From contig NZ_LMUI01000027.1 in the NCBI RefSeq assembly GCF_009765995.1, forward strand, positions 45,117-109,116: a stretch of DNA of 64,000 bases, given 5' to 3'. The position numbers and the translations under genes were made by a program. The stretch is from Methylocapsa sp. S129 (GTDB taxonomy: Bacteria > Pseudomonadota > Alphaproteobacteria > Rhizobiales > Beijerinckiaceae). Below the pieces are notes generated by a model, which was not told the origin of the DNA, did no database searches, and saw only the letters and a program-made list of their open reading frames with translations. Shown here piece after piece: positions 57,613-64,000 of this stretch (the stretch's first letter is position 1; the number at the start of each line of letters is the position of its first letter).

Positions 57613-57664
57613 TGACCTCGCGCGCCATTCGCCGCGTGCGCGTGCTGTGCAAATGACTTCCCAG

Positions 57665-57684
57665 CTAGCATGTTAGACGCTAAT
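57665..57684. promoter_or_regulatory. Possible GntR operator
   Basis: An imperfect dyad in the gap between the GntR gene and the FAH gene contains GTTAGAC (57672-57678), fitting the general GntR half-site pattern GT-N3-AC, flanked by TAGC and GCTA. The match is short and the symmetry incomplete, so this is a weak call based mainly on position. Confidence 0.25.
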
Positions 57685-57746
57685 CAGATGGCGAGCCAGC
57701 GTCAATCCTTCAATGGCCGCCCCGCCCATTTGGACCGAAGTCGAGA

Positions 57747-58937
57747 ATGCCCATGCCGCAACTTGAATTGAACTTGACGGAAACGGCGACCCTGCCGATC
57801 GACGGTTATGCCGGCGCTTTGGTCGGCAGGGTCTGGCGGCCGGAATTGAGCGGCCCATCGGTCGTGGCGGCAAGGCCGGACGGTCTAGTCGACGTGACCC
57901 GCCGTTTCCCGTCGCTGCGCGACTTATGCGAGGAACCGGACCCTTCGGCGGCGTTGCGCGCGGCGCAAGGCGAGCGCTTCGCCTCGCTCGAGGAGGTCCT
58001 CGCCAACACCCCTCAAACTCGGCGCGATCCCGCGAAGCCCTGGCTTTTGGCGCCCGTTGATTTGCAGGCGATCAAAGCAGCCGGCGTTACTTTCGCGACA
58101 TCTATGCTGGAGCGGGTGATTGAAGAGCGCGCGCGCGGCGACAGAAGCGCCGCGGCGAAGATCCGCGATGAAATGATCGGTCTGATAGGCGAGGATCTTT
58201 CCAGGCTCAAGCCTGGCTCGCCCGCCGCCATGCGCCTCAAGGACGCCCTGATCGCGCAGGGAGCATGGTCGCAATATCTGGAAGTCGGCATCGGACCGGA
58301 CGCGGAGATTTTCACCAAGAGCCAGCCGATGTCAGCGGTCGGCCATGGCGCCGACGCCGGCTTTCACAAAGCTTCGGCGTGGAACAATCCGGAGCCGGAA
58401 GTCGTTTTGGCCATCAATTCGGGTGGCCGCATCGTCGGTGCAACCCTCGGCAACGATGTCAATCTCAGGGATGTCGAGGGGCGCTCCGCGTTACTGTTGG
58501 GCAAGGCCAAGGACCAGAACGCGAGCTGCGCGATCGGTCCGCTGCTGCGCCTTTTCGACGCGAGTTTTTCGCTCGACGATGTGCGCGCCATGCACGTCGG
58601 CCTGACTGTCGAAGGCGAAGATGGCTTCAAGCTCGAGGGCGGCTCCTCGATTTCAAAGATCAGCCGCGATCCCGCCGATCTCGTGGCGCAGATGACGGGG
58701 GCGAGTCATCAATATCCCGACGGGGCGGTGCTGTTTTTGGGCACGATGTTCGCGCCGGTCGCCGACCGGGAAGCGCCGGGCAAGGGCTTCACCCACAAGC
58801 AAGGCGACGTCGTCACGGTCGCCGCCGGCAAACTCGGCCAATTGACCAATCGCATGCGTCATTGCGACGAATGTCCGCCATGGGCGTTCGGCGCCAGCCA
58901 TCTCATGCGCAATCTTGCCAAACGAGGCTTGATTTGA
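57747..58937 (+). CDS. Fumarylacetoacetate hydrolase family protein (possible 2-keto-3-deoxy acid dehydratase)
   Basis: FAH-fold protein of 396 residues with an extended N-terminal region and a C-terminal catalytic domain. The acidic metal ligands are expected around WNNPEPEVVLAINSGGRIVGATLGNDVNLRDVEGRSALLLGKAKDQN. A late glycine-rich stretch (FTHKQGDVVTVAAGKLG) is also typical. Relatives next to alpha-ketoglutarate semialdehyde dehydrogenases act as 2-keto-3-deoxy-pentonate dehydratases, and an aldehyde dehydrogenase follows here. Function is therefore inferred from fold and context. ATG 57747; the ribosome site is weak. Confidence 0.8.
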   Translation: MPMPQLELNLTETATLPIDGYAGALVGRVWRPELSGPSVVAARPDGLVDVTRRFPSLRDLCEEPDPSAALRAAQGERFASLEEVLANTPQTRRDPAKPWLLAPVDLQAIKAAGVTFATSMLERVIEERARGDRSAAAKIRDEMIGLIGEDLSRLKPGSPAAMRLKDALIAQGAWSQYLEVGIGPDAEIFTKSQPMSAVGHGADAGFHKASAWNNPEPEVVLAINSGGRIVGATLGNDVNLRDVEGRSALLLGKAKDQNASCAIGPLLRLFDASFSLDDVRAMHVGLTVEGEDGFKLEGGSSISKISRDPADLVAQMTGASHQYPDGAVLFLGTMFAPVADREAPGKGFTHKQGDVVTVAAGKLGQLTNRMRHCDECPPWAFGASHLMRNLAKRGLI

Positions 58938-58983
58938 GTTACTGGCGCGCGCATGTCCGCCTTCATATAGTATGATAAAAGAT

Positions 58984-59007
58984 CGGCGGCTTCAGCAGGA
59001 GCCGCCG
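58984..59007. repeat. 8-bp stem hairpin between FAH and aldehyde dehydrogenase genes
   Basis: CGGCGGCT (58984-58991) pairs exactly with AGCCGCCG (59000-59007) around an 8-base loop, about 35 bases before the aldehyde dehydrogenase start. No T-run follows. It may tune expression of the two genes or protect an RNA end. Confidence 0.4.
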
Positions 59008-59041
59008 GAGCGCCAGACGCGATAAACGATCGGGAGACGAT

Positions 59042-60481
59042 ATGAGCGACCTCAACAAGAATTATATCGCGGGCGAATGGGTCGAGGGCGAAGGCGTTTC
59101 GCGCAATATCAATCCGTCCAATACGGAAGACGTCGTCGGCCTCTACGCGCATGCCAGCGCCGCCCAGGTCGAGACCGCCGTGGCGTCGGCGAAGGCCGCT
59201 TTTCCCGCATGGTCGCGCACCAGTCCGCAGGAGCGGCATGACATTTTGCTGCGCGCCTCCACCGAAATTCTGGCGCGCCGCGAAGAGCTGGGCAAGCTGC
59301 TCGCGCGCGAAGAAGGCAAGTCGCTGCTGGAAGCCATTGGCGAAGCGACGCGCGCCGGCCAGATTTTCGATTTCTTCGCGGGCGAGGCGTTGCGCATCCC
59401 CGGCGAGAAGCTCGCCAGCGTGCGGCCCAATATCGATGTTGAATTGACGCGCGAGGCGGTTGGAATCGTCGGCATCATTGCGCCGTGGAATTTTCCGATC
59501 GCCATCCCCGCTTGGAAGATCGCCCCGGCTCTCGCTTACGGCAATTGCGTACTGTTCAAGCCCGCCGACCTGGTGCCGGGTTCGGCGCATGCCTTGGCCG
59601 AAATCATCGTGCGCGCCGGCGCGCCCAAAGGCGTGTTCAATCTGGTGATGGGCCGCGGTTCGGTGGTCGGCCAGACGATGCTCGAGCACAAGGGAATCGA
59701 CGCGATCACCTTCACCGGCTCCGTGGCGACAGGGCGCAAGGTGGCGACGGCTTGCGCCGAGCGGATGCGCAAATTCCAGCTCGAAATGGGCGGCAAGAAT
59801 CCACTGATCGTGCTTGACGACGCCGATCTCAAGACCGCCGTCGAATGCGCGGTCAATGGCGCGTTTTTCTCGACCGGACAGCGTTGCACCGCATCCTCAC
59901 GCCTCATCGTCACCAAGGGAATCTATGCGCGCTTCGCCGAGGCGATGGTCGAGCGTATGAAGGGCCTCGTCGTCGACGATGCGCTGAAGGCGGGCACGCA
60001 TATCGGACCGGTCGTCGACCAGAGCCAGCTCGATCAGGATCTTTCCTATTTGCGCATTGGCAAGGACGAAGGCGCCAAGCTCGCAATAGGGGGCGAGCGC
60101 GTACAGCGCGCGACGCCTGGCTTTTATATGAACCCGGCCCTGTTCACGGACGCCGATAATTCAATGCGCGTGGCCAGGGAGGAAATTTTCGGACCGGTGA
60201 CCGCGATGATTCCAGCGAACGATTATGACCACGCTCTGGCGCTCGCCAACGACACCGAATTTGGGCTGTGCGCGGGCATCTGCACGACAAGCCTGAAATA
60301 TGCGAGTCATTTCAAGCGGAATATCGAAGCGGGCATGGCGATGGTCAATGTGCCGACCGCTGGCGTCGATTATCACGTGCCGTTTGGCGGACGCAAAGGT
60401 TCGAGCTTCGGATCGCGCGAACAGGGTCGTTACGCCGTCGAGTTCTATACAATCGTGAAGACCGCCTATACGCTGGCGTGA
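59042..60481 (+). CDS. Aldehyde dehydrogenase, probable alpha-ketoglutarate semialdehyde dehydrogenase
   Basis: NAD(P)-dependent aldehyde dehydrogenase of 479 residues. The catalytic cysteine lies in FFSTGQRCTASSRLIV and the general-base glutamate in FQLEMGGKNPL. The cofactor loop includes PWNFPIAIPAWKIAPALAYGNCVLFKPA and FTGSVATG. Its nearest functional analogues oxidise alpha-ketoglutarate semialdehyde to alpha-ketoglutarate at the end of non-phosphorylated pentose and hexarate routes, which fits two FAH-fold dehydratase candidates and a UxaA dehydratase nearby. ATG 59042 has a GGGAG site upstream. Substrate is inferred from context. Confidence 0.9.
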   Translation: MSDLNKNYIAGEWVEGEGVSRNINPSNTEDVVGLYAHASAAQVETAVASAKAAFPAWSRTSPQERHDILLRASTEILARREELGKLLAREEGKSLLEAIGEATRAGQIFDFFAGEALRIPGEKLASVRPNIDVELTREAVGIVGIIAPWNFPIAIPAWKIAPALAYGNCVLFKPADLVPGSAHALAEIIVRAGAPKGVFNLVMGRGSVVGQTMLEHKGIDAITFTGSVATGRKVATACAERMRKFQLEMGGKNPLIVLDDADLKTAVECAVNGAFFSTGQRCTASSRLIVTKGIYARFAEAMVERMKGLVVDDALKAGTHIGPVVDQSQLDQDLSYLRIGKDEGAKLAIGGERVQRATPGFYMNPALFTDADNSMRVAREEIFGPVTAMIPANDYDHALALANDTEFGLCAGICTTSLKYASHFKRNIEAGMAMVNVPTAGVDYHVPFGGRKGSSFGSREQGRYAVEFYTIVKTAYTLA

Positions 60482-60513
60482 GGCCGGGATGACGCCGGCG
60501 CCAGGGGCAGGCC

Positions 60514-61449
60514 ATGATCCTTATATCGGGCGAAGCGCTGATCGATCTGATTCCCGACGCCGATCGGAAAAACGGCTATGACGCGGTTCTCGGCGGATCG
60601 CCCTTCAATGTGGCGATCGGCTTGGGCCGATTGGGGTCGCCGACGGCCTTCGTGTCCCGCCTGTCCACAGATCCTAACGGCGAGAGTCTCGCCGCCGCGC
60701 TGGTCGAGGCGGGCGTCGATCTGACTTTCGTCGCGCGCGACGCCAAGCCTTCGCCGCTCGCCTTCGTGATGCGCGGCACGGCCCAGAGCGGCGCGCGCTA
60801 TTCGTTCTATCTCGATGCGACCGCCTATGACGAGGCATGGCCGTTTCCGAAAGTCTGGCCTGCCGGAGCGCGTCATTTGCACATCGGCTCGTTCTGCGCC
60901 GTCGATCACATGCATGGGTCAAGTTCCGCGGCGGCATTGGCCATGGCGCGCACATTCGCGACGACCAGCTTCGATCCCAATATTCGCCCGATGGTGACGC
61001 CGGATCGCGAGGCGGTGGTTCCGATCGTCGAACGCGAAGTCGCGCTCGCCAGCGTCGTCAAGGCGAGCGAGGAGGACCTCCTCTGGCTCTATCCCGATCG
61101 TGAAGCTGAAGCCTCCATCGCCGCGTGGGCGTTGCTTGGCCCGCATTTTTGCGTCATGACGCGCGGCGAACAGGGCGCGGTCGCCTATCTCCAAGACGAG
61201 AGGCTTTTCGCGCCATCGCCCATCGTCGCTGTCGTCGACACGGTCGGCGCGGGCGACAGTTTCATGTCGGCCTTGATCGCCGCGATGGACGCCGATAGCG
61301 CGCTTGGCGTCGGGGCGCGCGCGCCGACCAGCGCCGATCTCACGAAATGGCTGACCTTCGCCGTGGCGGCCTCAGCGATCACCTGTACGCGACAGGGCTC
61401 CGATCCGCCGACGCGCGCCGAGGTTCTAGCCTGGCTCGCCAAGGCATAA
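60514..61449 (+). CDS. PfkB-family sugar kinase (fructokinase-like)
   Basis: Ribokinase-fold kinase of 311 residues. The N-terminal signature is ISGEALIDLIPD with YDAVLGGSPFNVAIGLGRLG, the sugar site used by fructokinases and KDG kinases. The C-terminal signature VDTVGAGDSFMSALIAAM contains the catalytic aspartate and anion hole. A cysteine-rich bacterial fructokinase zinc motif is not evident. It may phosphorylate fructose or 2-keto-3-deoxygluconate; the sugar-acid context leaves both open. It follows the aldehyde dehydrogenase by 32 bases and converges on trpB. Confidence 0.88.
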   Translation: MILISGEALIDLIPDADRKNGYDAVLGGSPFNVAIGLGRLGSPTAFVSRLSTDPNGESLAAALVEAGVDLTFVARDAKPSPLAFVMRGTAQSGARYSFYLDATAYDEAWPFPKVWPAGARHLHIGSFCAVDHMHGSSSAAALAMARTFATTSFDPNIRPMVTPDREAVVPIVEREVALASVVKASEEDLLWLYPDREAEASIAAWALLGPHFCVMTRGEQGAVAYLQDERLFAPSPIVAVVDTVGAGDSFMSALIAAMDADSALGVGARAPTSADLTKWLTFAVAASAITCTRQGSDPPTRAEVLAWLAKA

Positions 61450-61467
61450 GCGCGCCGCCGCGAACCG

Positions 61468-62688
61468 TCACATGCCGCCTAGATATTCCGCGACCGTGAA
61501 GATGTCCTTGTCGCCACGCCCCGACAGGTTCAGCACCATCAGATGATCGCTCGACTTTTCCGGCGCAAGGCGCATAGCGCCGGCTATGGCATGCGCGGGT
61601 TCGAGCGCGGGGATGATGCCTTCCAATTGGCTGCAGAGCTGGAAGGCGGCGAGCGCTTCCTTGTCGGTCGCGGATATATAGGTCGCGCGGCCGGTTTCCT
61701 TGAGCCAGGAATGTTCGGGGCCGATGCCGGGATAATCGAGACCGGCCGAGATCGAATGGCCCTCATTGATCTGACCGTCGTCGTTCATCAGGAGATAGGT
61801 GCGATTGCCGTGCAGCACGCCAGGCCGGCCGCCCGATAGCGAGGCGGCGTGCCCGTCGGGCACGTCGAGGCCATGGCCGGCCGCCTCGACGCCATAAATT
61901 TCGACGCTCGGGTCATCGAGGAAAGGATGGAACAGGCCGATCGCATTGGAGCCGCCACCGATGCAGGCGATCAGGCTGTCGGGCAGACGCCCTTCGGCCG
62001 CCATCATCTGCTCGCGCGTCTCGTTGCCGATAACGCTCTGAAAATCGCGCACCATCGCGGGATAAGGGTGGGGACCTGCCGCCGTGCCGATGCAATAGAA
62101 GGTGTCGGCGACATTGGTGACCCAATCGCGCAAAGCCTCGTTCATCGCGTCTTTCAGCGTGCGCGCGCCCGATTGAACCGGGCGCACCTCAGCCCCCAAC
62201 ATTTTCATACGGAAGACATTGGGTTTTTGCCGCTCGACATCGACGGCGCCCATATAGACGATGCATTCCAGCCCGAACCGCGCGCAAGCGGTAGCGGTGG
62301 CGACGCCATGTTGGCCCGCGCCTGTCTCGGCGATGATGCGTTTCTTGCCCATGCGGCGGGCGAGCAGGATCTGGCCCATCACATTGTTGATCTTGTGCGA
62401 GCCGGTATGGTTCAGCTCTTCGCGCTTGAAATAGATTTTCGCGCCCCCTAACCGCTCGGTCAGCCGCTCGGCGAAATAAAGCGGACTCGGGCGCCCAGCG
62501 TAATGCTTCAGAAAATGGTCGAGCTCGGCCTGGTAGGCCGGATCGGCCTTGGCCGTCTCATAGGCTTCTTCCAGCGAGAGGACGAGCGGCATCAGGGTCT
62601 CGGCGACGAAACGCCCGCCAAATATGCCGAAATGGCCGCGCTCGTCGGGGCCGTTGCGGAAGGAATTCTGTTTGGCGATCTTGGTCAC
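61468..62688 (-). CDS. trpB: Tryptophan synthase beta chain
   Basis: PLP enzyme of 406 residues that condenses indole with serine to tryptophan in complex with TrpA. The PLP lysine is in [14 protein letters not shown], the phosphate-binding loop is [12 protein letters not shown], and the [17 protein letters not shown] segment contains the catalytic glutamate. Its ATG overlaps the end of trpF, so the two are translationally coupled. The gene that follows its stop is a convergent sugar kinase, not trpA, which breaks the usual trpFBA order. Confidence 0.97.
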   Translation of the reverse strand: MTKIAKQNSFRNGPDERGHFGIFGGRFVAETLMPLVLSLEEAYETAKADPAYQAELDHFLKHYAGRPSPLYFAERLTERLGGAKIYFKREELNHTGSHKINNVMGQILLARRMGKKRIIAETGAGQHGVATATACARFGLECIVYMGAVDVERQKPNVFRMKMLGAEVRPVQSGARTLKDAMNEALRDWVTNVADTFYCIGTAAGPHPYPAMVRDFQSVIGNETREQMMAAEGRLPDSLIACIGGGSNAIGLFHPFLDDPSVEIYGVEAAGHGLDVPDGHAASLSGGRPGVLHGNRTYLLMNDDGQINEGHSISAGLDYPGIGPEHSWLKETGRATYISATDKEALAAFQLCSQLEGIIPALEPAHAIAGAMRLAPEKSSDHLMVLNLSGRGDKDIFTVAEYLGGM

Positions 62689-63392
62689 GCGACTCTCCCC
62701 GGCTGCGCCGTTGGGCGCGCGGTCATACGGTTGGCGGCTTCGGCGCGCGAGAAAGCAGCGCGCGCCTCGGCGATAAAGGCTCCGATCTTACCAATGTCCT
62801 TCGCCCCCGGCGCGCTCTCGACGCCTGAAGAAACATCGACGCCCCGCGCGCCGGTGATGGCGATCGCCTGCGCGACATTTTCGGGATCGAGCCCGCCAGA
62901 CAGCAGCCATGGCTTAGGTAAATCGAGCCCGGCGAGCAATTGCCAATCGAAAGCGACGCCGTTGCCGCCGGGATGGCGCGCATCCCTGGGCGCTTTAGCG
63001 TCAAAAAGCAGGCGATCGGCCATATCGGCATAGTTCTGAGCCGCGGCGATATCGCCCGCGCCGCTGACGCCGATCGCTTTGATCATGGGCAGCCCGAATG
63101 TGCGGCGAAGATCGGCGAGGCGCTGCGGGATCTCGTGGCCATGCAATTGCAGAAAATCAGGCGCGACCGCGGCGATGATGGCGCGCAGCGCCTCGTCCGA
63201 AGCATCGACCGTCAGAACGGCGATCTGCGCCCGCCCGCGCGCCTGTTGCGCAAGCGCGCCAGCCTGATCGAGCGACAGATGGCGAGGGCTTTTCTCGAAA
63301 AACACGAAGCCGACCACGTCGGCGCCTGCGTCAAGCGCGGCGTCGAGGGTCCGCGCGGTCGAGAGGCCGCAGATTTTGATGACCGAGGACAT
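62685..63392 (-). CDS. trpF: Phosphoribosylanthranilate isomerase
   Basis: TIM-barrel enzyme of 235 residues that isomerises phosphoribosylanthranilate to CdRP in tryptophan synthesis. The start [16 protein letters not shown] holds the catalytic cysteine in KICGL. LQLHGHE, the second catalytic region AFDWQLL and the phosphate-binding [14 protein letters not shown] and [10 protein letters not shown] follow. ATG 63392 has AAAGGAG 5 bases upstream, which decides it over the longer open frame. It overlaps trpB by 4 bases. Confidence 0.95.
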   Translation of the reverse strand: MSSVIKICGLSTARTLDAALDAGADVVGFVFFEKSPRHLSLDQAGALAQQARGRAQIAVLTVDASDEALRAIIAAVAPDFLQLHGHEIPQRLADLRRTFGLPMIKAIGVSGAGDIAAAQNYADMADRLLFDAKAPRDARHPGGNGVAFDWQLLAGLDLPKPWLLSGGLDPENVAQAIAITGARGVDVSSGVESAPGAKDIGKIGAFIAEARAAFSRAEAANRMTARPTAQPGRVA

Positions 63393-63439
63393 GGCGCTCC
63401 TTTCCGCCAATCCGCGTCCCTTGTCAAAGGCCAAGCCGC

Positions 63440-64000
63440 TTAAAGGGGCGCGAGTTTGCGCCACACCAGCATCGCTGCCGCGAGATCTTCGAGCGCGGCG
63501 CCTACCGACTTGAACAGCGTTATCTCCGTCGATTCAGCCCGCCCGATCGCGCCCCGGCAGAGCGCGCCAAGGTCGGCGACGATGTGGGCGCGATCGATAG
63601 CGCCTCCGCGCAACGCCAGGGCCACATCGCCGCCCTCGCTCAGTGCGGCGTCGGTGTCGATGAAAACGCGGGCACGCCGGAGCGCTTCGTCGTCGGCCTC
63701 GCGCATTTCAAGATTGAAAGCCCCCACGAGATCGAGATGCTGGCCAGGCTGCAACCACGCGCCGGCGATCAGAGGCGCGTTTGAAAGCGTTGCGCAGGAG
63801 ATGATATCGGCGGCGCGCACGGCGCTCTCCAGATCCTCGGCGACGCGGGCACGCCAGCCCTCCTGGGATAGCGAGGCGGCAAGCTTCTCAGCGGCGGCGG
63901 CGCTGCGGTTCCATACCGTCACCTCTTCGATCGGCCGCACCGAGGCGTGCGCGCGCGTGAGGAAGGGGGCGAGCGCGCCGGCCCCGACGATCAGCAGTCG
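63440..64000 (-). CDS. Ornithine cyclodeaminase/mu-crystallin family protein (5' end outside window)
   Basis: The frame is open to the last base of the window, so the true start lies beyond 64000 and about 186 C-terminal residues are visible. They open with a dinucleotide-binding loop LLIVGAGALAPFLTRAH followed by VTVWNRSAAAAEKLA, then ADIISCATLSNAPLI and the FKSVGAALEDLAAA block typical of the family near its C-terminus. Members reduce or deaminate ornithine, alanine-type or ketimine substrates; which applies here is unknown. It stands 47 bases upstream of trpF on the same strand. Confidence 0.88.
   Translation of the reverse strand, partial: RLLIVGAGALAPFLTRAHASVRPIEEVTVWNRSAAAAEKLAASLSQEGWRARVAEDLESAVRAADIISCATLSNAPLIAGAWLQPGQHLDLVGAFNLEMREADDEALRRARVFIDTDAALSEGGDVALALRGGAIDRAHIVADLGALCRGAIGRAESTEITLFKSVGAALEDLAAAMLVWRKLAPL

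Overview
The window is a GC-rich, densely coded stretch of chromosome from an alphaproteobacterium of the order Hyphomicrobiales (Rhizobiales), possibly near Beijerinckiaceae/Methylocystaceae; the family is inference only. The order-level call rests on an Irr-type Fur protein divergent from fabA-fabB-fabI, on the ETF-QO/uracil-DNA glycosylase/TPR/ispE/polyprenyl synthase neighbourhood, and on the run PPSR-maf-aroE-coaE-dnaQ beside rho and hemJ, which in alphaproteobacteria marks the replication-origin region. I saw no rRNA, tRNA, CRISPR array, transposase or prophage.

Layout. 1-3722: chorismate mutase, hisC, tyrA and a ChaC-type cyclotransferase in one minus-strand operon. 3802-5822: rho and hemJ. 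5826-6331: a gene-free, partly AT-rich region with a perfect TTAA-N7-TTAA CtrA-type box, DnaA-like boxes and TCCCCA motifs, proposed as oriC. 6332-10005: PPSR, maf, aroE, coaE and dnaQ, tightly coupled on the plus strand. 10073-19207: secB, an SGNH hydrolase, a lytic transglycosylase, a PRC-barrel protein, an MFS transporter, a glycosyltransferase and an ABC exporter. 19236-22627: fabI, fabB and fabA with divergent irr. 22628-24130: small orphan genes, one visibly AT-richer than its surroundings. 24131-28793: glyS (with a large internal insertion), glyQ, a TrmN6-like methyltransferase and a DUF2007 protein. 28932-45173: housekeeping genes for isoprenoids, electron transfer, DNA repair, L11 methylation, gamma-glutamyl transfer, a ClC protein, a degenerate M24 protein, a lipoprotein and PRPP synthetase.

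45273-53680 is a nucleoside uptake and salvage operon: a BMP-type binding protein, a double-ABC ATPase, two permeases, cytidine deaminase, purine nucleoside phosphorylase, thymidine phosphorylase and a 2-hydroxyacid dehydrogenase. A 16-bp palindrome identical to the RutR consensus sits upstream, suggesting pyrimidine-responsive control.

53694-61449 is a sugar-acid catabolic locus split around a GntR regulator. On the minus strand are an altronate-type dehydratase, a HAD phosphatase and a GguC/AraD1-type protein; on the plus strand an FAH-fold protein, an aldehyde dehydrogenase and a PfkB kinase. The set fits dehydration of a sugar acid to a 2-keto-3-deoxy acid, a second dehydration and oxidation of the resulting semialdehyde. 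61468-64000 holds trpF-trpB (trpA is not next to them) and a truncated ornithine cyclodeaminase/mu-crystallin family gene.

No wholly new multi-gene system is evident. The strongest leads are the origin region, the RutR-type operator on the nucleoside operon, the roughly 140-residue GlyS insertion, the catalytically degenerate domains (chorismate mutase C-terminus, M24 protein) and several perfect palindromes without an assigned role.
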